Positions 48,421 to 57,214 of a DNA stretch of 64,000 bases are shown piece after piece. The first letter of the stretch is position 1. Each line of letters opens with the position of its first letter. Below the pieces are notes generated by a model, which worked only from the letters and a program-made list of their open reading frames with translations, searched no databases and was not told the origin of the DNA. Made by a program: the position numbers and the translations under genes. This stretch comes from Bacillus niameyensis (GTDB lineage Bacteria > Bacillota > Bacilli > Bacillales > Bacillaceae_C): the NCBI RefSeq assembly GCF_001375535.1, contig NZ_LN831197.1, positions 2,410,805 through 2,474,804 of the forward strand. Direction: 5' to 3'.

Positions 48421-48873
48421 ATGACTTATTACTTTTCGCATGTCGTCCTAAGTGTCATTTCCTCTGTTGGATTTGGAATTATTTTTAACGCTCCTAGAAA
48501 AGCTCTTATCCATTGCGGGCTTGTTGGTATGGGGGGCTGGATGATTTATCTTGGGATGACCGATTCTGGGATTGATATTATTCAAGCTGCCTTTTTTGGC
48601 GCATTTGTTGTCGGAATTATCGGGCATATGATGGCAAAATATTACAAAACGCCGATCATCGTTTTTATTGTAGCGGGGATTATCCCCCTTGTTCCAGGCG
48701 GTACCGCATATGATGCGATGCGCCATGTTGTCAGCAATGATTACGGCCAAGCAATCCCGCTAGCAACAAAAGCTTTTATTGTAGCCAGTTCAATCGCGCT
48801 AGGACTCGTGTTCGCGGAAGTGTTGGTACAGTTTGTGATAAGAATAACGCGCAGAAAAAAGAAGGAGTTTTGA
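48421..48873 (+). CDS. ThrE-type exporter, C-terminal-domain protein (YjjB-like)
   Basis: A 150-residue, four- to five-helix ThrE_2/DUF3815 protein. Conserved PIIVFIVAGIIPLVPGGTAYDAM (shown here from about residue 78) matches the PLVPG motif of its partner. AAAGGAG sits eight bases before the ATG, 13 bases after the upstream stop. The two proteins would form one exporter; substrate (amino acid or dicarboxylate) cannot be told. Confidence 0.88.
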   Translation: MTYYFSHVVLSVISSVGFGIIFNAPRKALIHCGLVGMGGWMIYLGMTDSGIDIIQAAFFGAFVVGIIGHMMAKYYKTPIIVFIVAGIIPLVPGGTAYDAMRHVVSNDYGQAIPLATKAFIVASSIALGLVFAEVLVQFVIRITRRKKKEF

Positions 48874-48921
48874 GGTTAGAGTAGAAATAGACAATTAAGC
48901 ATTTTACAAGGGGGTGAATAA

Positions 48922-49884
48922 ATGGAATTGAAGAAGAGAAAAGTACCAAAGAAATTACGGATTTTGGAGGCAGCTGAAATAAGAATTTCAAAACATCATC
49001 ACCAGCGCAAGCTGATTGAGGAAGAACTATACAGGGAACGCGCTGGGTATCACGGTGAAAAAACGGTTGATTATCATCTTAGCTTTTTACCAGAAAATGA
49101 GTACTACATCCTCCATGATTTACGCCTTCGTAACCCCCGTGGTTTCTACTTTCAAATTGATACTCTCGTTCTCTCGTCTTACTTCTTTACACTATTAGAT
49201 GCGAAAAATTATCGACAAATGATTACTCTTGACCAGGATTCCAACCAAGCAATTCAAACGATTAATGGAAAAAAGATAGCCATCCAAGACCCCATCTCAC
49301 AAATGAGACGCCACCTTTATCAACTAAAAGAGTTATTGCAAGTACATGACTATGAAATCCCTCCCATCCTTCCATTAATTGTCATGAGTAATCCCGATAC
49401 CGTTATTGAAACGATCGGTGATTCCCCACTTTTTAAAAATGTCATTCAGAGCATTGGAATCATGCCTAAAATCTCAGATTTCCGGATGAAACAAGGGACA
49501 AGGTTATTTGAGAAAGAGAAGCTATTAGAACTTGCAAGATTATTGATCCAATTGCATACACCGGCTGAATTCGACCTCTTCCGAACTTTTAATCTTTCTC
49601 CTGACGAGTTATTAAAAGGAGTCCGTTGCCCTGAATGCTCTAACTTGCCGATGGAAAAGTTATACGGAAGATGGCGTTGCCCAAAATGCGGGGTTGAATC
49701 TAAAGATGCTCACATTACAGCCCTTCGGGAATATTCCCTTTTGTATGGTCAACAAATTACGAACAAACAACTTCGCAATTTTTTAATGCTGCCATCCAGA
49801 CATACTGCCAAACATATCTTCTTATCGATGAATTTACCTTATAAAGGGGTAAATAAAGGGCGAATCTACACACTTCCCTTCTAA
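48922..49884 (+). CDS. NERD-domain protein with C-terminal zinc ribbon
   Basis: A 320-residue protein. The NERD (nuclease-related) domain spans about 40-160: GYHGEKTVDYHLSFLP, FQIDTLVLSSYFFTLLDAKNY and the usual Asp/Lys core of the PD-(D/E)XK-like fold, where the expected E-x-K is D-A-K. A four-Cys zinc ribbon follows (CPECSNLPME then RWRCPKCG, about 234-257). A helical C-terminal region follows. Predicted to act on nucleic acid; role unknown. No methylase or other defence partner is adjacent. GGGGGTGA precedes the ATG. Confidence 0.85.
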   Translation: MELKKRKVPKKLRILEAAEIRISKHHHQRKLIEEELYRERAGYHGEKTVDYHLSFLPENEYYILHDLRLRNPRGFYFQIDTLVLSSYFFTLLDAKNYRQMITLDQDSNQAIQTINGKKIAIQDPISQMRRHLYQLKELLQVHDYEIPPILPLIVMSNPDTVIETIGDSPLFKNVIQSIGIMPKISDFRMKQGTRLFEKEKLLELARLLIQLHTPAEFDLFRTFNLSPDELLKGVRCPECSNLPMEKLYGRWRCPKCGVESKDAHITALREYSLLYGQQITNKQLRNFLMLPSRHTAKHIFLSMNLPYKGVNKGRIYTLPF

Positions 49885-49890
49885 ATAAGT

Positions 49891-49927
49891 AAAGGAGCGG
49901 GATCTTTTTAAGTGATCCCGCTCCTTT
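49891..49927 (+). terminator. Terminator after the NERD gene, origin of the 20-bp array
   Basis: AAAGGAGCGGGATC and GATCCCGCTCCTTT form a perfect 14-pair stem. The 3' arm GATCCCGCTC is also the first unit of the 20-bp array that follows. Confidence 0.85.
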
Positions 49928-50593
49928 AGCTCAGATGTTGCTCATATATCCTAGATCTTGCTCTTATTTCACAGATCTCGCTCATATTTCTCAGATCTTG
50001 CTCTTATATCCTAGATCTCGCTCATATTTCACAGATCTTGCTCATATATCCTAGATCTCGCTCATATTTCCCAGATCCCGCTCATATATCACAGATCTCG
50101 CTCATATTTCACAGATCTCGCTCTTATAACACAGATCCCGCTCATATTTCTCAGATCTCGCTCATATTTCACAGATCCCGCTCTTATAACACAGATCCCG
50201 CTCATATTTCTCAGATCTCGCTCATATATCACAGAACTTGCTCATATATCACAGATCCCGCTCTTATAACACAGATCCCGCTCTTATAACACAGATCTCG
50301 CTCTTATAACACAGATCCCGCTCATATATCACAGATCTCGCTCATATTTCCCAAATCTCGCTCATATTTCCCAGATCCCGCTCATATATCACAGATCCCG
50401 CTCATATATCACAGATCTTGCTCATATATCACAGATCTCGCTCATATATCACAGATCTCGCTCATATATCACAGATCTCGCTCTTATTTCCCAGAACTCG
50501 CTCATATATCACAGATCTCGCTCTTATAACACAGATCCCGCTCTTATAACACAGATCTCGCTCTTATTTCTCAGATCCCGCTCATATAGCCTA
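49914..50593. repeat. Tandem array of about 34 units of exactly 20 bp
   Basis: GATC(C/T)(C/T)GCTC(A/T)TATWWC(A/C)CA-type units start every 20 bases from 49914 to 50574 without a single indel over about 680 bp. Variation is confined to a few positions (CTCATATATC, CTCATATTTC, CTCTTATAAC; GATCTCG, GATCCCG, GATCTTG). Located between convergent NERD and small-membrane-protein genes. No spacers, so not CRISPR. Confidence 0.95.
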
Positions 50594-50618
50594 ACTTCCC
50601 CCTGAATCTAAGAAATCA

Positions 50619-50828
50619 TTATTTCCCCTGCTTACTTTCAACATTCCCTTGCTGTCCCATTTTCCCCTTAAGATTAATCCTATAGTTGAAATAATTAATG
50701 ATTAAACCTACAAGCATACCTACCACAATAACCGCATACCCCATCTTTGTCCGGGTACTCACCCCATACCATAAAACACCAATGTATAAAAAAACGACGA
50801 GAATTCGTATAATAAAATATGTTTTCAC
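50619..50828 (-). CDS. Small two-helix membrane protein
   Basis: 69 residues with two hydrophobic helices (about 4-22 and 29-48) and a charged, Lys/Gly/Gln-rich tail. Start is GTG, nine bases after AAAGGA. Not recognised. It is a plausible short gene because of the ribosome site and compact membrane topology. Lies just before corA, divergent from it. Confidence 0.6.
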   Translation of the reverse strand: MKTYFIIRILVVFLYIGVLWYGVSTRTKMGYAVIVVGMLVGLIINYFNYRINLKGKMGQQGNVESKQGK

Positions 50829-50937
50829 TTAAACTTGTCCTTTCTGTATCGAATGCTTTCATTATAACAAAAACAAATCTTTATTAAAGCAGGTTTTTTC
50901 ACCGCAATGGATGTCACTATAAAGAGGTGTAAATACT

Positions 50938-51894
50938 ATGATCCATTTCATTGGAATTACTCATGAAAATCATTTGGAAAAAGATATTTCTATACATAAA
51001 GCCTATTTATCTAAGTATAAGTGGATTTGGGTTGATTTTAATGAACCTACGGATGAAGAGATCCAACATTTAGCTGATACCTTTCAATTTCATCCGCTTG
51101 CTATTGAAGACTGTGTACAAAGACTTCAACGACCAAAATTAGATTATTATGAGGACCATAGTTTTTATGTTACACATATTGTTCGCGAGGAAGAAAAGGA
51201 AATTATAAAAGATGAGTTAGATTTTTTTGTTGGGGAAAACTTCGTCGTTACGTTCCACCATACACCCGCAAAAGAAATTACTCATGTACGGGAAAGACTG
51301 TTATCCGAAAAGAATATTACAAAATGGGATCCCTTTTACGTGTTTTATGAAATTTTGGACAAGATTGTTGATAATTACTTTCCCCTTATTTATAAAATTG
51401 AAGATGATTTAGATAAAATAGAAGATAACACACAAAATAAATCAATGAACCTCCTAATGACCGAATTATTCGAAATGAGAAATATGTTATTAGCTCTAAG
51501 ACATACGGTAAACCCAATGCGCGATTTACTTTACCGTATGTTAAACTCACATCATTTGGATGGTATAAAAGAGAGGAGAGAATACTTTTCTGACATTTAT
51601 GACCACCTTTTAAAACTATCGGAAATGGTCATGTCCAACAGAGAGGTGACTGCAGACATCCGAGATAGCTACCTCTCACTGAATTCCCACCAAACGAATA
51701 ATGTGATGAAAGTTCTTACAATTATTACTTCAATTTTTGCCCCTTTAACTTTAATTGCGGGGATATATGGGATGAACTTTGAAAATATGCCTGAATTAAA
51801 GTGGAATTACGGTTATTTTCTTATTCTTGGATTAATGGGGTTAATAGGCGTATCCATGTATATTTGGTTTAAGAAGAAGGGCTGGTTTAAATAA
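50938..51894 (+). CDS. corA: CorA-family magnesium/cobalt transporter
   Basis: A 318-residue CorA protein, same size as B. subtilis YfjQ. A large cytoplasmic N-terminal funnel domain precedes two C-terminal helices (about 258-278 and 290-310). The selectivity motif YGMNFENMPE lies between them. It imports divalent cations as a pentamer. AAAGAGGTG precedes the ATG. Monocistronic. No Mg-sensing leader is obvious in the 110-base upstream region. Confidence 0.94.
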   Translation: MIHFIGITHENHLEKDISIHKAYLSKYKWIWVDFNEPTDEEIQHLADTFQFHPLAIEDCVQRLQRPKLDYYEDHSFYVTHIVREEEKEIIKDELDFFVGENFVVTFHHTPAKEITHVRERLLSEKNITKWDPFYVFYEILDKIVDNYFPLIYKIEDDLDKIEDNTQNKSMNLLMTELFEMRNMLLALRHTVNPMRDLLYRMLNSHHLDGIKERREYFSDIYDHLLKLSEMVMSNREVTADIRDSYLSLNSHQTNNVMKVLTIITSIFAPLTLIAGIYGMNFENMPELKWNYGYFLILGLMGLIGVSMYIWFKKKGWFK

Positions 51895-51904
51895 TAAACA
51901 TTAC

Positions 51905-52510
51905 TTATATCCAGCCTTTTTCCACGGCAATATTAACGGCTTGCTGCCTCGACTCCGCTTCTAGTTTCTGAATAGCAGAGGAAAGATAATTGCGCACCGT
52001 CCCTTTCGTCAAAAAAAGGGTCTTACTAATCGTACTCGTTGTCATTCCCTCTTTAGCAAGTCGTAATACCTCTATTTCCCGTTCACTCAATGGATTTTGC
52101 TCTTTCAAAAAAAGAGTTGCGGCCAGATCGGTACTAACAACTCGCTCTCCGTTCATCACTTTGCGGATCGATTCTATCAAATATTCAATTGGTTCATCCT
52201 TCAATAAGTAGCCATCCACTTGAGTATCGATTGATTTTTGCAAATAACCAGGACGGGCAAAAGTCGTTACAATGATTATTTTACAAGACATGTTAGCCAC
52301 TCTTATTTTCTCCGCAACTTCCAAACCACTTAGGAAGGGGATTTCAATATCAAGCAGGCATACGTCAGGCTTAAACATCTGAATCGCTTCCCATGCTTTT
52401 TCGCCATCTGAAACTTCCGCCACTACTTCTATATCCATTTCTAATTTCAATAATGAGGTTAATGCGCCACGCAGCATTTGCTGATCTTCTGCAATGACTA
52501 CTTTAATCAT
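51905..52510 (-). CDS. NarL/FixJ-type response regulator (DesR-like)
   Basis: A 201-residue regulator with a receiver (acidic AEDQQM near residue 7, phospho-acceptor Asp in VCLLDIEIPFLSG about 54, Lys in YLLKDEP) and a LuxR-type HTH (LSEREIEVLRLAKEG, TKGTVRNYLSSAIQKL). It resembles B. subtilis DesR in length and in QQMLRGALTSLL and TTFARPGYLQ. The regulated gene here is not a desaturase but possibly the DUF418 gene. Six bases after the kinase gene. Confidence 0.9.
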   Translation of the reverse strand: MIKVVIAEDQQMLRGALTSLLKLEMDIEVVAEVSDGEKAWEAIQMFKPDVCLLDIEIPFLSGLEVAEKIRVANMSCKIIIVTTFARPGYLQKSIDTQVDGYLLKDEPIEYLIESIRKVMNGERVVSTDLAATLFLKEQNPLSEREIEVLRLAKEGMTTSTISKTLFLTKGTVRNYLSSAIQKLEAESRQQAVNIAVEKGWI

Positions 52511-52516
52511 GTAACT

Positions 52517-53629
52517 TCATTCCCCTTTCCCAGGCCTGAGCGGAAGTTGTAAAATAACTGTCGTGCCTCCGCTAGATGAATTCTCTACGATTGCCTTTCC
52601 TTGCAAAGTCTGCATTCGCTCCTTGATCGACTGTATCCCATTTCCAACATCCTGCTTAAGCAATCCAATTCCGTCGTCCATGATTTTCACAAAATAAACA
52701 TCATTAATCGTTTCTAAAATTACTGTACACTGCTTCGCCTCGCTATGTTTAATAATATTCGTCATCGCCTCTTTCACCGAAAGTGCGATCATCGTCTCCT
52801 CTACACTCGATAAGAGGGGCATTGCTCCTCTCTCGACAACTGCCATCTTCACGCCTGCTGATTGCAACATTTTCTTTGAATGCTCAAGCTCATTTTTAAA
52901 AGAAATAAACTTCATATCAGAAACAAGCTCTCTTACCTGTTTCAAGGCAGTTCTTGATGTTGCAAGAATATCATTTAACTCTGCTTTCGCTTGCACGGGG
53001 TCTCTGTCCATTAATCTTGTTGTCAGTTCACTTTTCATTTTAATCATTGTCAGCGTTTGCCCCAATGTATCATGAAGATCCCTCGCAATACGTTGCCTTT
53101 CCTCTTGTTGGATATACTTTTCGATTTGTTGATTGGCTTCATTCAATTCGCCTTGTAAGCTTTTCGCTTTTTCTTGAATATAGATTAAAATCGGAAATAT
53201 CATTTCAAGAATCATCAATGGCAGAAGATTTGTAAACTCTATATTTAAAAGTCCATAAGTGCTTTTCCATGGGACAAGCATGAACATGAGAGCAATCGAA
53301 GCAATTCCGATACCAATATGCCACTTTGACCTTGCTCTACCAAGCAAATCGGCAAAAATAAAGCCAAATAGGAGAATGGGAGAACCGATCTCCAGGCCAA
53401 GCAAAATAAGTGTTCCAATTCCAGTCAAAACCGCCGCAAGTAAGCGCCAATCTCTGAACCAAAGCCCGCAATAAAACGCCCCCAGAAAGACGAGCAAAAA
53501 CAAAAAATTCCCCAAGAGACCATAAACCGTCTCGGCAGGTATAACGAGATAAAAAAGGAAAACGACCGAAACTACATCGATAATCAAATAATGTTTCATT
53601 TGCTCTCTTGGGTAAATCTTATTTTTCAT
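52517..53629 (-). CDS. Sensor histidine kinase, HisKA_3 (DesK-like)
   Basis: A 370-residue kinase, the same length as DesK. Five membrane helices occupy about 15-150, then a coiled coil and the HisKA_3 box EERQRIARDLHDTLGQT (phospho-acceptor His about 188), and a short ATPase domain with EAMTNIIKHSEA and DDGIGL. DesK senses membrane thickness; a similar role is plausible but not shown. ATG overlaps the DUF418 stop by 11 bases. Confidence 0.9.
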   Translation of the reverse strand: MKNKIYPREQMKHYLIIDVVSVVFLFYLVIPAETVYGLLGNFLFLLVFLGAFYCGLWFRDWRLLAAVLTGIGTLILLGLEIGSPILLFGFIFADLLGRARSKWHIGIGIASIALMFMLVPWKSTYGLLNIEFTNLLPLMILEMIFPILIYIQEKAKSLQGELNEANQQIEKYIQQEERQRIARDLHDTLGQTLTMIKMKSELTTRLMDRDPVQAKAELNDILATSRTALKQVRELVSDMKFISFKNELEHSKKMLQSAGVKMAVVERGAMPLLSSVEETMIALSVKEAMTNIIKHSEAKQCTVILETINDVYFVKIMDDGIGLLKQDVGNGIQSIKERMQTLQGKAIVENSSSGGTTVILQLPLRPGKGE

Positions 53630-54779
53630 AATAGCCTTCCCTTCGACGACTGAATCCGAATAAACCTGTTGCTTGCTTGCGAATGAACTCCATTGGCCCT
53701 AAGTTAAAGATGTTGAGCCATAAGGAGGCAAACATCAGTTGAAATAAGGAAATACAAACCCAGACAGCAATAATGCTTATGGAATTTAACTTCCCTCCTA
53801 GTGCTAAACCCCAGCCATAAAAAATGACCGATGATAGGATATTTTGCAAAACATAGCAGCTTAAAGACATTTTTCCGAGATTTTCTAAACGGACCCACAG
53901 CCCATTCCATTTCTTATATTCTATCATTCTTCCAATCACAGCTATATACCAAAGTGACATGAATGGAGCAAATAAATAGCGGACAGGCAGGTCAAACACA
54001 CCTCCCGGAATAAAGATGAGCAAATTTAATGGTAACCCAATCCACATCCCCATCTTGAAAAGCCTATTCCGCTTCTGTTTTCCATTCTCATCAGGAGAAA
54101 AAACACCTGAACGCATAAAACGGACACCAAGTAAAAATAGAAAAATATTCATTGGGATAACAAAAATCGCTTCACTTCGAAGGAGAAGGAAATTGGCAAG
54201 CCGATACTGGAGTTGCTGGAACCAATTTCCATCTTGATAAAGCACGACAACGTCATGAAAGCTGCCTAATGACATATTCGCACCAAGCAATCCTAATAGT
54301 AAAGCAGCGAAAATAATCGTGGCATGAACGCTTCCAATAATCTTCATCGTTTTGCGGATCGATCGATCGCCGCCTTTTACGATAAAGGCCACAACAATAG
54401 CTGTCACACCGTAACTCATTAAGATGTCATATTCCATCACGAAGATAAAATGAAGCAAGCCTTCCAGAATAAGAAATGCGGAAGTCCAAATATATACACC
54501 AGGCCACGTATTCCCTTTTCGAACAGCCTGTTGGTATTTTAGCTCTAACCCAACCCCAAACATAATCGTCAACAAGCCAAGCAGTTTCCCATTCACTAGA
54601 AATAACACAATCATTCGAATAAAATCATCCAACGTCCACCAGCCAGAATAATCAGCTGTCGTAATATAAGCCAAATCCCCTAAATGGGCAAAAATCCAGA
54701 TATTCGTCCCAAGTGTTCCTAAAATGGCAAAGCCTCGCAAAATATCAAGCAGGCGAATTCTCACTTTACGTTTTTCCAT
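53619..54779 (-). CDS. DUF418 membrane protein
   Basis: About 386 residues with some nine to ten helices. The N-terminal RIRLLDILRGFAILGTLGTNIWIF (about 8-31) and the C-terminal DUF418 domain with WLNIFNLGPMEFIRKQ are typical. Related to acyltransferase-like membrane proteins of unknown function (B. subtilis YxaH/YeiB group). ATG placed nine bases after AGAAGTGA; a GTG three codons earlier is possible. Operon with the DesKR-like genes. Confidence 0.85.
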   Translation of the reverse strand: MEKRKVRIRLLDILRGFAILGTLGTNIWIFAHLGDLAYITTADYSGWWTLDDFIRMIVLFLVNGKLLGLLTIMFGVGLELKYQQAVRKGNTWPGVYIWTSAFLILEGLLHFIFVMEYDILMSYGVTAIVVAFIVKGGDRSIRKTMKIIGSVHATIIFAALLLGLLGANMSLGSFHDVVVLYQDGNWFQQLQYRLANFLLLRSEAIFVIPMNIFLFLLGVRFMRSGVFSPDENGKQKRNRLFKMGMWIGLPLNLLIFIPGGVFDLPVRYLFAPFMSLWYIAVIGRMIEYKKWNGLWVRLENLGKMSLSCYVLQNILSSVIFYGWGLALGGKLNSISIIAVWVCISLFQLMFASLWLNIFNLGPMEFIRKQATGLFGFSRRREGYYEK

Positions 54780-54866
54780 ATTTTTCACTCACTTCTAGTT
54801 ACTTTGATACATTTATTGTATCTGCGAAGAAAGTGAAGCAACATTCATAGCTGTAAGGAAATGTTT

Positions 54867-54880
54867 ATGACAGGTGTCAT
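54867..54880. promoter_or_regulatory. Inverted repeat between DUF418 operon and LysR gene
   Basis: ATGACA-GG-TGTCAT, with a further TGACAT close by at 54890. It is a candidate operator for the LysR regulator or the DesR-like regulator; both are divergent across this region. Confidence 0.4.
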
Positions 54881-54971
54881 AAGTCATTCGTGACATGCAA
54901 GCATATAGAAACGATCAGATAAAACGTGTATAATTCAGAATAGTAAATAACATAAAGTAAAGGATTATAAG

Positions 54972-55889
54972 ATGACACTACAACAATTAAAATACGTGAT
55001 TGAAGTAGCAAGAAGTCGTTCGATTAGTAAAGCTGCGCAAAAATTGTTTATTAGTCAGCCCAGCCTTTCAAACGCTTTAAAGGAGTTAGAGCAAGAAATG
55101 GGGATTACGATATTTTCGCGAACGAACAAAGGGATTGTGATTACTCCTGAAGGATCGGAATTTTTAGGCTATGCCAGGCAAGTGGTTGAACAGGCGGAGT
55201 TGCTTGAAAATCGCTATGCAGATCGCCAATCACCTCAACAGCATTTCGCTGTATCGACCCAGCATTATGCGTTTGCGGTCAGTGCCTTTGTCCGATTGCT
55301 CGAAGATTATGATCGTGATGAGTATGAGTTTGCTTTACGAGAAACGAAGACATACGAAATCATTGATGATGTGAAAAATTTACGCAGTGAAATAGGTATT
55401 TTATATGTAAATGATTTTAATAAAAAAGTGATTCAAAAGTTTCTTAGAGAAGGAGACTTGCTATTCAATGAGCTATTTGAAGCAACACCGCACGTTTTTA
55501 TTAGCTCAAGGAATCCGCTTGCGAAGCAGGACTATGTGACATTATCCGATTTGCACCCTTATCCGTATCTCTCTTTTGAACAAGGAGCTTATAATTCTTT
55601 TTATTTTTCCGAGGAAATTTTAAGTACCCTCTCTAGGCCAAAAAATATTCGAGTCAGTGACCGGGCGACCATATTTAATCTCCTAATTGGGTTAAATGGA
55701 TATACGATTTCGACAGGTGTCATTAGTCATGAATTAAATGATCGAGACATTGTTGCTGTTCCTCTAAAGGTAGATGAACGGATGACGGTTGGATATATTA
55801 CTCATAAAAATATCACAATTAGTCCATTAGCTAAGATTTATATTGAATATTTAAAAGAAACGATCGCAGAGGAACTACTCGTGCTATAG
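54972..55889 (+). CDS. LysR-family transcriptional regulator
   Basis: A 305-residue LysR protein with HTH at about 1-60 (SISKAAQKLFISQPSLSNAL) and an effector domain to about 295. It is encoded 96 bases before a MetE-C-like methyltransferase on the same strand and may control it, as LysR proteins control met genes elsewhere. No SAM riboswitch is present between the two, which fits protein-based control. Specific ligand unknown. Confidence 0.9.
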   Translation: MTLQQLKYVIEVARSRSISKAAQKLFISQPSLSNALKELEQEMGITIFSRTNKGIVITPEGSEFLGYARQVVEQAELLENRYADRQSPQQHFAVSTQHYAFAVSAFVRLLEDYDRDEYEFALRETKTYEIIDDVKNLRSEIGILYVNDFNKKVIQKFLREGDLLFNELFEATPHVFISSRNPLAKQDYVTLSDLHPYPYLSFEQGAYNSFYFSEEILSTLSRPKNIRVSDRATIFNLLIGLNGYTISTGVISHELNDRDIVAVPLKVDERMTVGYITHKNITISPLAKIYIEYLKETIAEELLVL

Positions 55890-55985
55890 CCTAACCCTAT
55901 AGCCGAAGATAGAATTTATGTGTTACGCTATATCTACTTTTCCATGCTAAACTTACGCTAAATGAATGGAAAAGGAGAGATTAAG

Positions 55986-57119
55986 ATGACAGTAGAAATC
56001 AAAGCAGGCAAAAGATCTGTTACACCGTTTCGGTTTGATAATGTCGGAAGTTTCTTACGCCCGGAAAAATTGAAAAAAGCACGTGCAGCTTATGCTGATG
56101 GAAACCTCTCTGAAAATGAACTAACGAAAATTGAAGATGAGTGTATCGTTGAAGTCATTCAAAAGCAAAAAGAAGTCGGCCTTCAAGCCATTACAGACGG
56201 GGAATTCCGCCGGTCTTGGTGGCATTTAGACTTTATGTGGGGTTTGAATGGTGTAGAAAAGAATTCAATTGACCAAGGTTATGTTTTTCAAGGACAAGAA
56301 ACACGAGCGGAAACAGCTAGATTAACTGGAAAAATTAGCGGGGAAAATCATCCATTTGTTAAGCATTTTGCTTTTATTCAGCAATACGCTACTGATGAAG
56401 TTATTGCAAGGCAAACACTTCCCGCCCCTGCGCAATTTTTGTCTGAATTGAACCGTCCGCAAAATATCGAAGGCACAGAAGCAATTTATCCTGATCGTGA
56501 AGAGCTAGTTGCAGACATCGCAAAGGCTTATCAAACAGTAATTGCTGATTTATATAAGGCAGGATGCAGAAGTATTCAGTTGGATGATTGTACTTGGGGA
56601 TCTTTAGTAGACAAGGACCGATGGAATTCACGTACTAAAGGATCATCAGTAGAAGAAATTGGCGAATTGTATGTTCGCCTCAATAATTTAGCTATTAAAA
56701 ATGCTCCAGAAGATTTAATTGTCACAACACATGTTTGTCGCGGAAACTACAATTCTACTTGGTTCTCATCTGGTGGATATGACCCAATCGCGAATACTTT
56801 ATTTGCAAAGGAAAACGTAGCTGGCTTTTATTTAGAGTATGATACAGACCGTTCCGGAGATTTTGCCCCATTACAACATGTAGGAGAAGAAAAACTGGTT
56901 GTCCTAGGTCTTTTCTCATCCAAATTAGGTGAATTAGAAGACAAAGATGCGATTAAAGCCCGTATTGAAGAAGCTGCAAAATACGTGGACATCGAGCGAC
57001 TTTGCATCAGCCCACAATGTGGTTTCGCATCTACAGAAGAAGGTAATATTTTAACAGAAGAACAACAATGGAACAAACTGCGCTTAATTAAAGAAGTGGC
57101 GGAGGAAGTTTGGGGATAA
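55986..57119 (+). CDS. MetE C-terminal-domain methyltransferase (YxjG/YxjH-like)
   Basis: A 377-residue cobalamin-independent methionine synthase C-domain protein, matching B. subtilis YxjG/YxjH (377-378). Zinc ligands are visible as HVC (TTHVCRGNYNS, about 238) and Cys in CISPQCGFAS (about 337). The N-terminal FDNVGSFLRPEKL and ITDGEFRRSWWH are typical. These proteins lack the MetE N-domain and are thought to methylate homocysteine or related thiols from an alternative donor. ATG follows AAAAGGAGAG; an upstream ATG overlaps that site. Confidence 0.9.
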   Translation: MTVEIKAGKRSVTPFRFDNVGSFLRPEKLKKARAAYADGNLSENELTKIEDECIVEVIQKQKEVGLQAITDGEFRRSWWHLDFMWGLNGVEKNSIDQGYVFQGQETRAETARLTGKISGENHPFVKHFAFIQQYATDEVIARQTLPAPAQFLSELNRPQNIEGTEAIYPDREELVADIAKAYQTVIADLYKAGCRSIQLDDCTWGSLVDKDRWNSRTKGSSVEEIGELYVRLNNLAIKNAPEDLIVTTHVCRGNYNSTWFSSGGYDPIANTLFAKENVAGFYLEYDTDRSGDFAPLQHVGEEKLVVLGLFSSKLGELEDKDAIKARIEEAAKYVDIERLCISPQCGFASTEEGNILTEEQQWNKLRLIKEVAEEVWG

Positions 57120-57157
57120 AATTTTAAAGGAATGTTATATATTTCCGACTCTATCAT

Positions 57158-57197
57158 TTTACGGTCATTGATACCCTTATCAATGACCGTTCTTTAA
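57158..57197 (+). terminator. Terminator after the YxjG/H-like gene
   Basis: ACGGTCATTGATA and TATCAATGACCGT form a perfect 13-pair stem with a short loop, followed by TCTTT. The CGGTCA/TGACCG core recurs in the array that follows. Confidence 0.85.
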
Positions 57198-57214
57198 TGA
57201 ATTTCTTTTGGATA

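Noticed and set aside
48922-49884. Phage-defence island around the NERD gene
   Set aside because: Neighbours are ordinary transporters and regulators and no methylase, helicase or toxin gene is present.
50038-50289. Open frame of 83 codons inside the 20-bp array
   Set aside because: It is a by-product of the repeat (60 bp = 20 codons) and has no ribosome site or protein-like composition.
49914-50593. CRISPR array
   Set aside because: Units are directly adjacent with no unique spacers, and no cas genes are near. The same applies to the 52-bp arrays, whose 'spacers' are themselves repeated.
55890-55985. SAM (S-box) riboswitch before the MetE-C-like gene
   Set aside because: The gap is only 96 bases and lacks the S-box core and any terminator hairpin.
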